The translations under genes and the position numbers were made by a program. From Lithodes maja (taxonomy: Eukaryota > Arthropoda > Malacostraca > Decapoda > Lithodidae): a stretch of 64,000 nt of DNA. Below the pieces are notes generated by a model, which was not told where the DNA came from, ran no database searches, and saw only the letters and a program-made list of their open reading frames with translations. Positions 1 to 10,327 of this stretch are shown piece after piece (positions within the stretch are counted from its first letter, which is position 1; each line of letters starts with the position of its first letter). Where the stretch lies: contig JBAKBP010003116.1 of the NCBI GenBank assembly GCA_037953745.1, positions 1 to 64,000 on the forward strand, given 5' to 3'.

Positions 1-411
1 GTAAATGATAAACAAATATTAAAAGGATGTGTCAGTTACCTTAAATAAATTGTTTGTTGGCTTAATTGGCTTGACGTTTGGGTTCCGAGGCTAGGCTAGG
101 CACCCCTACTGGTCCTCTCCGCCTCTCTCTCCCCCAGCCTATCATCCGCCGCTTCTTCCTCGCAAATGTAGATTACGGGGTCGCAAATTAAGAGCAAATG
201 GCGGATTTCCCTTATAATTCTACAGGCTGGTTCGCACAAGTGAAATCGACCTCGCAAATGTGGAATATTATATTTTTTCCAATTTTGACCCCCCCCCCCC
301 CCCCTCGCAAATTTCAAGGATCGCATTTTTCAAACTCGCATATTTGGAAGATGGACTGTGCACACAAAACTGCCCTGCGAAAAGGAGGGGATTTGTATGT
401 TTTTTGTCAGT
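1..411. other. No gene seen; flank with recurrent TCGCAAAT octamer
   Basis: No credible coding region. The octamer TCGCAAAT recurs at about 160, 181, 252 and 305, with degenerate forms (TCGCATTT, TCGCATAT) near 320-340, and there is a C-homopolymer at about 290-304. The short reading frames here are low-complexity and resemble no family I know. Confidence 0.5.
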
Positions 412-422
412 TTAACCCACTG

Positions 423-605
423 AGCCCCAGCTAGTTATAAATAAATATACCACCAGGGACCAGCAGGTTTTGAAAAAAAAAAAAAAATCCAGAAACACTA
501 GCGAATGGGTTAGGAATGAAGGACCGCCCCCCCCAAAAAAAACGATCCAAATGGGGTCCTACGGAGCCCCCGAAAGTCGATTTTACAAGAGTAAAAAATT
601 GAAGG
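423..605 (+). repeat. Left copy of ~183-bp direct duplication flanking LINE copy 1
   Basis: Nearly identical to 2962-3141. Differences are limited to homopolymer lengths (A-run near 473, C and A runs near 526). It begins at AGCCCCAGCTAG and ends at TTGAAGG. It flanks the LINE exactly, so it is best read as an unusually long target-site duplication within the MITE. Confidence 0.8.
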
Positions 606-2961
606 CAAAAAAAAGAAGGTATGTGTGGATGAACGAATGAAGAAATCTGTGATGGATGCTAGGGTGTATAGGGGTATTGGAGGGGGTCTGTCTGATCATT
701 ATGTAGTGGTAGCTAAGGTTAGGATACAAAAGAAGTGGGTGAGGAGAGCGGGAGGGAGGCGAGAGGAGGGTGGAATGGTGAGGAGGGTGGAGAGGTTGCA
801 GGAGGAGGAAGTCAGGGAGGAGTACAGGAGAGCAGTGGAAAGACGACTAGGTGGGTTCGACCTGGAAGTTATGGAGGAAGTGGAGGAGATGAGCAAGGTG
901 TTTAAGGATGAGATCTGTGCAGCATGCGAGGAGGTGTGTGGAGTGAGGAGAAGAGGGAGGGGAGTGAAAGGTACAGCATGGTGGACAGAAGAGGTAAGAA
1001 TAGCTGTGGAAGAAAAGAAGAAAGCATATAGAGAGTGGTTGGGTAGTAGAGGGAATGAAGATTCCGAGAGACAGAAATGAGCGAGGTACGTGGAGAGTAA
1101 GAGGGTGGTGAAGAGAGTAGTGAAGGAAAGTAAGAGAAGAGTAGATGAGGAATTTGGAAGGAATCTGAGTGTAAAATGGAGGGAGAGTAAGAAACTGTTT
1201 TGGAAAGAAGTCAAGAAAGTTAGGGAAGGTAGCAAGGGAAACAGTAAGGGTGTGAAAGATAAGAATGGGAGAATGCTAGCCGAGAAGCAAGAGAGAGTCG
1301 AAAGATGGAGGGAGTACTTCAGTGAGTTGCTAAATGAAAGGAATGAAGAGCCAGCAAACATAGCTGGATATGGTATGGGAGGGAGAAGAAGAGAAGTAGT
1401 GGAGGAGGAGGTGGGGATCAGGAGGTCAGAAGTGTGGGAAGCCATGAAAAGAGTGAAGTTGGGGAAAGCACCAGGAACAGATGGAGTGTGTGGGGAAATG
1501 TTGAGGTATGGTGGTGAGATAGTGATAGAATGGGTATGGAAAATGTGCAAACTAGCATGGGAGAAGGGGAGTGCACCCGATGACTGGAAGACTGGCATAA
1601 TAGTCCCCCTATATAAGGGGAAAGAGGAGTGTGTGGTAACCACCGAGGAATATGTCTTCTAAGCGTAGTAGGGAAGGTATACAGTAGGGTAGTGATTGAG
1701 AGAGTGAGAGTGAGAACGGAGAAATGGATAGGCGACGAGCAGGGAGGCTTTAGGAAGGGAAGAGGATGTGTAGATCAGATTTTTACCCTGAATTGTGTTG
1801 TGGAGAAGTATCTGGAGAAGAAACAAAAGGTGTATGTTGCCTTTATGGACTTGGAGAAGGCATATGACAGAGTGGATAGAGAAGGTTTGTGGAAAGTACT
1901 TAGAATATACGGAGTAGAGGGCAAGTTGCTGAAAGCAGTGAAGAGCATGTATGAGGGTGCAAAGGCGGCAGTACGTGTGGAGAGTGAGCAGAGCGAGTTC
2001 TTTGACCTGAATGTTGGTTTGAAACAGGGGTGTGTGATGTCCCCATGGTTGTTTACTGTATATATGGATGGAGTTATGAAAGAAATACTATCAAGAGCAG
2101 TGGATGTTGGTGTATCGCTGAAAAGGGAGGGAATTGAGTGGAAGCTACCTATACTGCTGTTTGCGGCTGATACAGTTCTGATGAGTGATAATGAATGGGA
2201 GTTGCAGGGTCTGGTAAATGAGTTTGGAACAGTGTGCGCAAAACGGAATTTGAAGGTAAATACGGGGAAGAGCAAGGTTATGGTCTTCGAAAGGGGGTGA
2301 AGTCACAGAGTGTGAGGTGAAGCTGAACGGTCAGGCTATGGAGATCGTCAACTCTTTTAAGTATCTGGGCAGTGTGTTGAGTAAAGATGGGACTATGGAT
2401 GAAGAGGTGCGGGAGAGGGTACAACAGGGGAAGAGGGTTGTAGGAATGCTAAAAAGCAGTAACAAGAAATAGGGTGGTCAGTATGGAAGTGAAGAAGTCC
2501 TTGCATGACAGTGTGGTAATCCCGACACTGACTTACGGAAGCGAAGCATGTACGTTGGTTGAGAGACTCAGACCAAGAGTGAGAGCAGTGGAAATGAATT
2601 ACTTAAGGAGTGCGTGCGGAATTACATGGAGGGATAGACAGACTAATGAGGAAGTAAGAAGAAGGTGTGGTGTGGAGGTAGATGTGCTGGAAAGTGTGAA
2701 AAGGAACAACTTGAGATGGTTCGGCCATATGGAAAGCGAGAGAATGACTAAGAGGGTGTACGAGAGCGAGGTGGAGGGACAGAGGGGGAGAGGTAGACCG
2801 AATATGAGGTGGAAGGATGGAGTGAGGAACTACATGAATGAAGGCGGTGCTGGTTGGGGGGAGGGGCGTCGACTGACTGGGGACAGAGGTGCATGGGGGT
2901 GGTTCGTTCGTGGCCACCCCTTCGGGGATCACGGCGTCAGGCAATAGATAGATAGATAGAT
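606..2961 (+). mobile_element. RTE-like LINE, copy 1 (5'-truncated)
   Basis: Non-LTR retrotransposon truncated inside its endonuclease domain. It ends with the family 3' end: a CCCCTTCGGGG hairpin, then CGTCAGGCAATAGA and a (TAGA)n tail to about 2961. Both sides carry the 183-bp duplication, and it sits inside a TTAA MITE. Copies 2-4 of the same family lie at 46.1-46.7, 47.4-49.0 and 52.8-54.6 kb. Clade (RTE-like) is inferred from the RT motifs and the C-terminal LRWFGHM...GRGRP region. Confidence 0.85.
625..2947 (+). pseudogene. Broken endonuclease/reverse transcriptase ORF of LINE copy 1
   Basis: The frame opens in the tail of an APE-type endonuclease (SDHYVV near 690). The reverse transcriptase follows, with PGTDGVCGEML, GNHRGICLLS, MDLEKAYDRVDR and KQGCVMSPWLF, then the C-terminal WFGHM and GRGRP region. 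Several lesions kill it. A TGA stops the first frame at 1078-1080. Compared with the copy at 52.8 kb there is a 7-bp deletion near 1618, single-base insertions near 2290 and 2450, and a 9-bp deletion near 2730. The catalytic FADD is FAAD (GCT at 2166-2168), removing an active-site aspartate. It cannot encode active enzyme. Confidence 0.85.
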
Positions 2962-3141
2962 AGCCCCAGCTAGTTATAAATAAATATACCACCAGGGACC
3001 AGCAGGTTTTGAAAAAAAAAAAAAATCCAGAAACACTAGCGAATGGGTTAGGAATGAAGGACCGCCCCCCCCCAAAAACGATCCAAATGGGGTCCTACGG
3101 AGCCCCCGAAAGTCGATTTTACAAGAGTAAAAAATTGAAGG
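2962..3141 (+). repeat. Right copy of ~183-bp direct duplication
   Basis: Matches 423-605 apart from homopolymer length changes. It follows the TAGA tail directly; the first AG could belong to either the tail or the repeat. After GAAGG the two copies diverge (C at 606 versus T at 3142). Confidence 0.8.
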
Positions 3142-3377
3142 TAAAAACACCCAAAAAACATGTTTTTGCGTGCTCACGCGCACGCGGTTGGACTTTGAGA
3201 GTTTTCAACCATCGGCATGGTTGTGTGGGATACTTACACAGTTCCCATACAAATCTGAGCCCTCTAGGTGCCATAGGACCGGAGTAATTAAACCCCGACG
3301 ACACTTGTGCGTCGTGGGGTTTAGCGTTACATACATTACCGACGACACGTTGTCGTCGCTGGTACTCAGAGGGTTAA

Positions 3378-3793
3378 ACCCATTTTCCAAGTAAAAAAAA
3401 TAAATAACGATAATGCTAAGTTCTCAATGATGGTGCATGGTATCAATAATTCATGAAAACACCAAAACTCCTCTGTAGCTCTATTCTTCTTTCCGTGATG
3501 ATGAGCTTAAAATTAAGTTTCGCTGGTTTCTTGTAATATTCAACTCAATGCCAAGGAAATATGAGGTACGATATAGTTTAGTTTTTGGAGTCAGTTTGAA
3601 GTATTGACATCATGCTTCATAATACACTTTTTTTTCCTATCCTCAACTTATTGAAGAAAACATGGTTAGAAATTACAACAAACGCCAAAAAGCCGGTTTT
3701 GATTACCCATGGCTGTAAAACAATGCCCCCAAAAGCTATGTGTATATAAGTAACACCCCGTTCTTAACATTAATCATCAATTACAAACCCTAA
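3378..3793. other. AT-rich stretch, nothing recognised
   Basis: No open frame of note, no terminal repeats and no RNA-like fold that I can see. Confidence 0.5.
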
Positions 3794-3810
3794 TGTACTT
3801 GAATAAACTA
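3794..3810. repeat. Target-site duplication of SINE-like element (left)
   Basis: TGTACTTGAATAAACTA, an exact 17-bp match to 4199-4215, directly abuts the TATC tail of the element. Confidence 0.85.
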
Positions 3811-4198
3811 TCTATCTATCTATCTATTGCCAGACGCCTTACTCCTCTTTAAGAGGGTGGCCATACAAAAAACACCCCAAGCAGACCTAACCCCTGTGAT
3901 GACAACCCGTGCCAGTTTACTGAAGGACTTACAGGATTGACCACTCAACTTAGTCCGTCTGACTCAGAGACCTTCTACAGTATGTATATTTTTAGCACTA
4001 TTTTTCTAGTGGTGCACGGCTAGTCCATCCACTAACCTGCTTCACCCTTAGGTGAGCAGTACGGATTTGTATAATTCTTACTCCCCTAGGCAGGTTGCAG
4101 ACCAAGGCTGACGAGTCCCATCCACCCGATTTGTATAAGGTTGTCTCCCCTAGATGGATTGCCGACCAAGGCTAACGAGACCCATTCACCCAATGTAC
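3811..4198 (-). mobile_element. SINE-like element with LINE-type 3' end, copy 1
   Basis: A ~388-bp non-coding element read on the minus strand and flanked by a perfect 17-bp duplication. Its 3' end reads GGCCACCCTCTT, AAGAGGAG, GGCGTCTGGCAATAGATA, then (GATA)n. This closely matches the RTE-like LINE 3' end, including the position of a CCCYT...RGGG hairpin. The 5' half holds two imperfect ~65-bp units built on GCCTTGGTC...CTAGGGGAG...TATACAAATC. I do not recognise a tRNA, 7SL or 5S promoter, so origin is open. A second copy is at about 61482-61831. Confidence 0.8.
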
Positions 4199-4215
4199 TG
4201 TACTTGAATAAACTA
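4199..4215. repeat. Target-site duplication of SINE-like element (right)
   Basis: Exact copy of 3794-3810. Confidence 0.85.
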
Positions 4216-4230
4216 ATGAAAGCATATAGT

Positions 4231-4297
4231 CCTCCCAGGATTCGAACTCAGGACACCACACCCAGAACATAAGCACCTAAACCATTACACCACCAAC
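4231..4297 (-). other. tRNA-like sequence (SINE head or tRNA pseudogene)
   Basis: On the minus strand an A-box-like GTGGTGTAATGGTTTAGG is followed ~35 bp later by a good B-box, GAGTTCGAATCC. I cannot pair a convincing acceptor stem, so this is a tRNA-derived SINE head or decayed tRNA rather than a working tRNA gene. Confidence 0.5.
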
Positions 4298-4304
4298 ACA
4301 GTTA

Positions 4305-5184
4305 AATATAACAGTTTTTACTTAGAATTACTCGACCTTTCATCTTTGGAAGTATTTGACAAAACTCACGGGACACCCTGTATGTAATATATGGCCTCGT
4401 CCGTGTCCCAACGGACCCGGACCTTGTAACTGTCGGTCGAGAACCATAAATCTCCTAGGGGGTACCCTTTAATAATTCTTAAGGTACGTCATTGTTGCGG
4501 AAGCTAATAGAAATAAAAATAAAACAAAATTAAAGAATTACTCAATTTGAACATCGCGCCAGTTTTGCTAACCATCTTCCATTTTGTCCTTAGAGCTTCC
4601 CATACATAGTGCAATTCTTCCTCTAATTAATGTTATATCAAGTTGGGCATGTGTATGGGAAGGGGATGGAGGGAGGGCACTAGACGTCATTGACTATGGA
4701 ACCACTGCTATATATTAAGTTTTCCTTCCTTCCCTTCGGGTTGTCAAACCCATAATTTATCAGTGGTTCTCTCCGTCAATTACATAAGAGCCTAGAATAC
4801 CACGACCGGTGGAGGGATATTCATAAGCTCAAAGTCATAAATTAAATATTCAATAGGGGTAGCAAAACATAGCAAGGCAAAGAAAATAGATTTGTATATT
4901 TTATAAACTTGTATAATTATATCATGTAATATTTTGTACTAAATATTTTACTTTTATATTTCAAGGTGGAATACCCCCCCCCCCCCCCCTTCCTGAGAAA
5001 AGTGAACAATAACCTCAACCTTAAGATAATATAAACTTGTACTGCACTGAAGTAAATCATAGATACATTAGACATTTGTCACATATGTACATAAATAATA
5101 GGGGAGAGGAATATAATCACAATCTTATCTTATCACACTTAGGAAAATATATATATGCTTAGAGTTAAGGAATATGATTCTACC
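4305..5184. other. AT-rich intergenic stretch, no gene
   Basis: Contains a C-run at about 4973-4990 and AT-rich tracts. No long frame, terminal repeats or recognised family. Confidence 0.5.
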
Positions 5185-5188
5185 TTAA

Positions 5189-5667
5189 GCCTCCAGCCCC
5201 GGCTATATATTATATATATATTCCTCGAAATCCGGGTGTTTTGGCCGAAAAACGTCTAGGCTAGGCTACCGTATATTCGTTAATCAGACTGCTTCCCGCA
5301 TTCCCGCATTCCCCAAGCGTAGCTGTGTTATTTACCTGTAGAATGGCATTAAGTAGAGCTCTCTAAGTCAACTGGTTGAGCTGTGATGATGATTTCATTG
5401 GAGATAACTTTATGGCCAAAACAGCCACTTTACACCACTTTTCGATACTTAACAACAACATACAGGCACACAAGAACAAGCGACGCTCTCCTTCTTGTGG
5501 CCGGAGATGCGGAGCGTCGGTCCAGCCGGCTGTTGTTTACATGCGTCGGACCGACGCCGCGCACAGCAAGCTCACAGGCTGTGACGTCATGGGTGTTTAA
5601 GGGACCATCCGGGTTCCTGTTACATGCTTTTTTATGGGCGTTCAAGAGCTCATCCGGGAACGGAGGG
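5189..5667. mobile_element. piggyBac-type TTAA MITE, ~479 bp (copy A)
   Basis: TTAA at 5185-5188 and 5668-5671. Imperfect inverted ends: GCCTCCAGCCCCGG left, CCCTCCGTTCCCGG right (reverse complement). Bipartite boxes: CCGG cores at 5199 and 5232 (left) and TCCGGG at 5608 and 5653 (right). The interior shares GTAGAGCTCTCTAAGTCAAC with the MITEs at 9.85 and 41.0 kb and, in part, with the piggyBac starting at 37.0 kb. Positions 5385-5580 match the window's last 190 bases in reverse complement. Non-coding. Confidence 0.75.
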
Positions 5668-5671
5668 TTAA

Positions 5672-6178
5672 AGCTATACATGGAAGTTGTGGTCTCCAGA
5701 TGAACTGACAATACCTAGACAAGAATGTAATGTGGGATGACCAGAGTCCTGTCTGAGTAATATCATCCACTGAAAAGTTATTCAGAAAAAGAATAGTGGT
5801 GGCCCATTTAAGTACTGTATATCATGGGCTCGAGCCACAACCCTGGGCTCATCTACTTTACCCCAACTGTACCAGAGCATAGTAGATAAAAGTGTACCCT
5901 CCAGTACCAGACTTGTTGCCGTAAGCAACGAGACAACACCCTCTCAGCTCAAGAGTTGGTGGGTAACCGAGTCAGCTGGCCCGGAGTAGCTGAGGGGGAC
6001 CATGATAAGTGTTACAAACTACTCCAAGTCATGTTAGCAGCTCCAGCTAGACATTAGCAGAACAAGCAGAACGGATAAGAACCGTCGCTGGTACTGGTGA
6101 GTCACTTTTTTACTGACGGGTGTGCACGGTCGCTGGTATAGTAGGGGACTAGGGGTTAATAACCGGCTATCGGCTACT
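5672..6178. other. No gene recognised
   Basis: Mixed-composition sequence without a convincing frame. GTCGCTGGTA occurs twice (about 6090 and 6130). Confidence 0.45.
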
Positions 6179-6214
6179 TTAACCCTTTCGCGCACCTCTG
6201 GACGCGATTGCGTC
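6179..6214. other. Orphan end of a TTAA element
   Basis: TTAA (6179-6182) followed by CCCTTTCGCGCACC and the short palindrome GACGCGATTGCGTC (6201-6214) resembles the ends of the piggyBac-type elements here. The CR1-like LINE begins immediately after it, and I could not find the partner end beyond the LINE. Confidence 0.4.
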
Positions 6215-9032
6215 TTTACATGTGTGGAGAAAAGATAGAGAAGGAAAAGTGGGCGGTGGAGTGTTAATAATGACTGACAAAAATATAGAAGCAAGTGAGA
6301 TTAACCTAGGCAATAATAGATCAGAAATTATAGCAGTGACAATAAAAGACAAGGACAACAAAGCAACTGATATAGCAGTGGCTTATATACCACCACAAAC
6401 TAGAGCATGGAAGCGGGATAAATATGATCAACTAATCACGGAATCTCTAGATGCACTAAAAATACTTTTTAATAGGAGAAATAAATTATTATTAACAGGT
6501 GATTTCAATTGTAAGGAAGTCAATTGGGAAGGGTTAGATGCGGGAAATAATAATGAATCTTGGGGCAGTAAATTATTGAATCTAGTAACAGAAAACATGT
6601 TAACACAACATGTTAGAGAAAACACACGAATCAGAGGGATGGATGAACCATCCAGGCTAGACCTAGTCTTCACCAGTGATCCACATGATGTTAGAAAGAT
6701 AAATTATCGTTGTCCCTTGGGAAAAAGTGATCACAAGATATTAGAAATGGAGATGGATTTGGGGAAAAATGAGGAGAGAAAGGAAGGACATAAAATAAAT
6801 AGATACAATTATGCTAAAACTGATTTTAAATCATTGAAACATTATTTCCAAAGTATAAATTGGAAGGAACTAGAAAGCCTGGAAATGGTTCAAGACAAAT
6901 ATAGACTTTTCCTGAAAGTATATGAAGAAGGGATACATAAATATGTCCCAAGGTTCCAATCAGGGGTAAAGAAGGAAAAAGAATGGTTCAATATAAGATG
7001 TAGTAAGGCACAGGATAGAAGAAACCGAGCCTGGAATATAGCACGGAAGAGACATAGTGAAAATAACTGGAATAAGTACAAGGAGAAAAGAAATGAATAC
7101 GTAAAGATACGACGCGAGGAACAATATAAATATGAAAGGAATATTGTAGAGAAGTGCAAAAATGAGCCAAAACTATTTTATAGATTTGTAAATGGAAAAA
7201 TAAAAACAAAAGAAGGTATTGTCAGACTAAGAGTTGGAACAAACAGCTATGAGAAAGATAAAGAATTGTGTGAAGTTATGAATGAAAAGCTTCAGTCAGT
7301 GTTTGTAAAAGAGGAGGAGTTTATAGAACCTAATAGAGAAATGAGAACACCACAGATGCCTGAAATGAAAGTGACAAAAAGTGAAGTGCTGAAATTGATG
7401 CAGGATTTGGACGTGAGGAAATCAATGGGACCAGATGGAGTGGCTGGATGGATCCTCAAAGAATGTGCGGAAGAGTTAGTGGAACCAATCTATGAAATCA
7501 TCAAATCTTCACTGAATGAGGGAGACCTGCCAGTGGAATGGAAGAGAGCTAACATAGTACCAATTTACAAAGGAGGAGACAGAGAAAATCCGCTTAACTA
7601 CAGACCGGTGTCCCTCACCAGCATTGTTTGTAAAATTTGTGAGAAAATTATAAGGAAAAAGTGGACACACTTCATTGAGGGACAGGGGGTGCTTAGCGAG
7701 AAACAGTTTGGATTCAGGGAAGGGAGATCTTGTGTATCTAATTTATTAAGCTTTTATAGCAGAGTTGTAGATGTTACACAGGAGAGAGAGGGATGGGTTG
7801 ACTGGGTTTACCTGGACCTGAAAAAGGCCTTTGACAGGGTGCCTCACAAAAGGTTATTGTGGAAATTGCAGGTTGTTGGAGGTGTACATGGTAGGATGTT
7901 AAAATGGATGGAAAACTTTTTAATAGGAAGAGAAATGAGGACCACGATACGAGACGAATATTCACAGTGGAGGAGTGTGACGAGCGGAGTACCACAGGGA
8001 TCAGTGTTGGGTCCGATAATGTTCCTACTTTATGTAAACGACATGCCAGAAAACTTGAATAGTCATATGAATATGTTTGCGGATGACGCTAAGATCATGA
8101 AGAATGTCACCTGTATAGAAAGTTGTCAGGATCTTCAAAAGGACCTAGATGAGTTGCACAGATGGAGCCAAACCTGGAAAATGAGTTTCAATGCAGAAAA
8201 GTGTCATGTTTTGGAAGTGGGAACAAGTGAGATAAGGCCAAGCTGGGTGTACAAATTAGGAATTGAAATAATCGGCAAAACACGGCATGAGAAGGACCTT
8301 GGAGTGATAATACAAGATGATCTATCCCCGGAGAAGCATATTAACATGATCATTGGAGGAGCATATGGAATAATAACCAATATGAGAGTGGCATTTAACT
8401 ATTTGGATGAAGAAATGTTAAGAAAATTGATAATGACTATGATAAGACCAAGATTAGAATATGCAGCAGTGATATGGTCACCACATTTGAAAAAACATAT
8501 AAACAAATTAGAGAAAGTCCAAAGGATAGCAACGAAGATGATCCCAAGATTGAAGGAGTTGACATATGAGGAAAGACTTAAGACACTACAACTGCCTACC
8601 TTGAAAGAGAGAAGGGAACGAGGCGACTTAATAACGATGTTCAAGGGAGTAAAAAGTTTGGAACGAGTAGATAGGGAAGATCTATTCGTGAGGGATAATG
8701 GAAGGACAAGAGGGCACGAGTTTAAGCTGAGGAAGGGCATATGTCGTAAGGACACAAAGAAATTCAGCTTCCCATATAGGAGTATAGAGACTTGGAACAA
8801 CTTGGAGGAGGAGGTGGTGAGAGCGAGGAACATTAACATGTTCAAATCTAGGTTGGATAAAAGTAAATATGGAAATAGGGCAACATAAGTTATGATATGT
8901 TAGTCCAAAATACTGGGAACTGGGAATATCCATTACGATACTTGTCTAAGTAAAATGGATTGATTATAAAGTAACTAAGACAGGACAACACGAGCGCTGC
9001 TCAATTCCTGTAAACTACAAATAGGTAAATAC
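6215..9032 (+). mobile_element. CR1-like LINE, 5'-truncated, otherwise intact
   Basis: Carries one long open ORF (6222-8888). A short 3' UTR follows, ending in a GT/AAATA-type tail (AAATAGGTAAATAC near 9019-9032). The 5' break is inside the endonuclease domain, next to a TTAA-element end. I found no clear target-site duplication. An uninterrupted 2.7-kb frame suggests a recent insertion. Confidence 0.8.
6222..8888 (+). CDS. LINE ORF2: endonuclease (partial) and reverse transcriptase
   Basis: An 888-codon frame ending in TAA. It opens with GTG because the true N-terminus is lost; the first in-frame ATG is at 6270. APE-type endonuclease motifs come first (GGGVLIM, TGDFNC, SRLDLVFTS, GKSDHKILEM). 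Reverse transcriptase motifs follow: KSMGPDGVAGWIL, NYRPVSLTS, GFREGRSC, LDLKKAFDRVPH, SGVPQGSVLGP and the catalytic MFADD near 8072-8086. The C-terminal thumb region ends in ETWNNLEEEVV...MFKSRLD, typical of the CR1/jockey group. Roughly 70 N-terminal residues appear to be missing. No stops or frameshifts are visible. Clade is motif-based. Confidence 0.85.
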   Translation: MWRKDREGKVGGGVLIMTDKNIEASEINLGNNRSEIIAVTIKDKDNKATDIAVAYIPPQTRAWKRDKYDQLITESLDALKILFNRRNKLLLTGDFNCKEVNWEGLDAGNNNESWGSKLLNLVTENMLTQHVRENTRIRGMDEPSRLDLVFTSDPHDVRKINYRCPLGKSDHKILEMEMDLGKNEERKEGHKINRYNYAKTDFKSLKHYFQSINWKELESLEMVQDKYRLFLKVYEEGIHKYVPRFQSGVKKEKEWFNIRCSKAQDRRNRAWNIARKRHSENNWNKYKEKRNEYVKIRREEQYKYERNIVEKCKNEPKLFYRFVNGKIKTKEGIVRLRVGTNSYEKDKELCEVMNEKLQSVFVKEEEFIEPNREMRTPQMPEMKVTKSEVLKLMQDLDVRKSMGPDGVAGWILKECAEELVEPIYEIIKSSLNEGDLPVEWKRANIVPIYKGGDRENPLNYRPVSLTSIVCKICEKIIRKKWTHFIEGQGVLSEKQFGFREGRSCVSNLLSFYSRVVDVTQEREGWVDWVYLDLKKAFDRVPHKRLLWKLQVVGGVHGRMLKWMENFLIGREMRTTIRDEYSQWRSVTSGVPQGSVLGPIMFLLYVNDMPENLNSHMNMFADDAKIMKNVTCIESCQDLQKDLDELHRWSQTWKMSFNAEKCHVLEVGTSEIRPSWVYKLGIEIIGKTRHEKDLGVIIQDDLSPEKHINMIIGGAYGIITNMRVAFNYLDEEMLRKLIMTMIRPRLEYAAVIWSPHLKKHINKLEKVQRIATKMIPRLKELTYEERLKTLQLPTLKERRERGDLITMFKGVKSLERVDREDLFVRDNGRTRGHEFKLRKGICRKDTKKFSFPYRSIETWNNLEEEVVRARNINMFKSRLDKSKYGNRAT

Positions 9033-9423
9033 AGGGATACTTTAAAACCCTGTGACCATCAGGGGTGTTTAGAAACCATTAGTTTAATTACTTCAACCTC
9101 TGCAGTTGTCTTTGAGTGAGTTGTGGGCAGAAAAATAATTTTGGAAAGGTAATTATGAGATTAAGAGAATTCTATTTCTGAATACTAAACGGCAACTCCC
9201 GAACCTCAACAGGTTAATGACATAGACTATAAACGAAACCAACTGCTTCTTGCCTAGCCTAGTCAAGCCATTCGGGGAGACCCATAAATCAAAACTATTC
9301 TTGGGAGTAATAGCCTTAGTATAATTGAACAAAGATTGCACTGGACATAAAGCATTGGGGAGACCCAAAGGTGAGCTTTATTCCTAGGTACAATGGCTTT
9401 GGAGTATAAATATATAGATTGGA
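9033..9423. other. No gene recognised
   Basis: AT-rich sequence. GGGGAGACCCA is repeated near 9276 and 9358. Short frames only. Confidence 0.45.
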
Positions 9424-9845
9424 GCTGGTGGACAAGTTTTGTTACCTAGGAGATACCATCTCTGCCGGTGGTGGGGCCGAGGTTGCCACTGTCGCTAGAA
9501 TTAGATGGGGCTGAGGGAAGATCAGAGAACTACTGCCAATTCTGACCAGAATGGAACGTAATGAGATGCGAATGGTGAGATGGATGTGTGGGGCCAACTG
9601 CAGGATAGAATAACTAATGATGAGCTGAGGAGACGCTTAGGTATGATGAGTATAAGCGAGGAGATGCGTACAAGTAGACTGGGATTGTATGGTCATTGTG
9701 GAGAGAATGAATAAACAAAATTGGGTGAAAAGATGCAGGTCTGTGATTGTGGAGGGAGCTGCACCAAGGGGTGAACCGAGGAAGATCTGGGATCGTACTA
9801 TACGTGCCGATCTCGAATGAAAAAAATTGACAAGTGAAGCAGCCC
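9424..9845 (+). pseudogene. LINE reverse-transcriptase C-terminal remnant, split by a MITE
   Basis: Frame fragments read VDKFCYLGDTISAGG, then ERNEMRMVRWMCGAN, NDELRRRLGM, SRLGLYGHCGE and, after frame changes, APRGEPRKIWD-like sequence. This order is the C-terminal region of an RTE-type LINE. There is an internal deletion between the first two blocks, and stops and frame changes follow. It ends TSEAAL at the TTAA where the MITE begins and resumes as NRVAWNAAIR just after it (10328-10360). Dead copy. Confidence 0.65.
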
Positions 9846-9849
9846 TTAA

Positions 9850-10327
9850 CCCTCCTGGCCCGGGCAGCATGTTAAAATGACACCGCGGCAGATGGGCAAG
9901 AACCCGGGTGTCCTGTTAAAATCTGTAAGCTTGAAAGCCTATTCAGCTTGGTCTGAACGCCGTGCGTCCGACGAATGTAAACAAAGCCAATCGTTGCGTC
10001 ACCGCACCTCCGAAAACAATAAGGAGACGTCGGATCAATGTTATTGTTGTGACGTCAGACGAAATTAGTGTCTGAAAAGCTCCGATATTGTCAACATCGC
10101 GGAAAAATTCGCTCCACTGAAATCGTCATCACAACTGAACCAGTTGACTTACAGAGCTCTACTCAACGCCAGTCTACAGATTGGAAACCACACTACGTTT
10201 ATAGATGCGTGGGAAATTTCTAGCAGTTAAAATAACAAAGATACAGTAGCCTAGGCCTAGACGTTTTTCGGCCAGATCGCCCGGATACGACCTCCGTCCT
10301 TTGGAAAGGCAGCCCGGGTCACGAGGG
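9850..10327. mobile_element. piggyBac-type TTAA MITE, ~478 bp (copy B)
   Basis: TTAA at 9846-9849 and 10328-10331. Left end CCCTCCTGGCCCGGGCAG; right end (reverse complement) CCCTCGTGACCCGGGCTG. CCCGGG boxes at 9859 and 9903 (44 bp apart) on the left, and CCCGGA/CCCGGG at 10280 and 10313 (33 bp) on the right. It is an inverted-orientation homologue of the MITE at 40993-41472. It interrupts LINE coding sequence, and removing it with one TTAA restores the LINE frame. Confidence 0.85.

Larger units (their letters stand above)
416..3373. mobile_element. TTAA-type (piggyBac-like) MITE, split by a LINE insertion
   Basis: TTAA at 412-415 and 3374-3377 bounds the element. The ends are inverted repeats: left CCCACTGAGCCCCAGC, right (reverse complement) CCCTCTGAGTACCAGC. 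Just inside the right end lie two hairpins: CGACGACA...TGTCGTCG at about 3341-3360, and a longer AAACCCC/GGGGTTT stem at about 3290-3322. Removing the LINE and one copy of the 183-bp direct repeat leaves about 420 bp with no coding capacity, so this is a non-autonomous element mobilised in trans. The TTAA target and CCC-starting ends are piggyBac hallmarks. Confidence 0.7.

Noticed and set aside
699..1643. Serine/leucine-rich 314-codon minus-strand frame
   Set aside because: Antisense shadow of the LINE reverse transcriptase. Equivalent shadows occur opposite copies 2-4 (for example 53539-53982 and 52783-53292).
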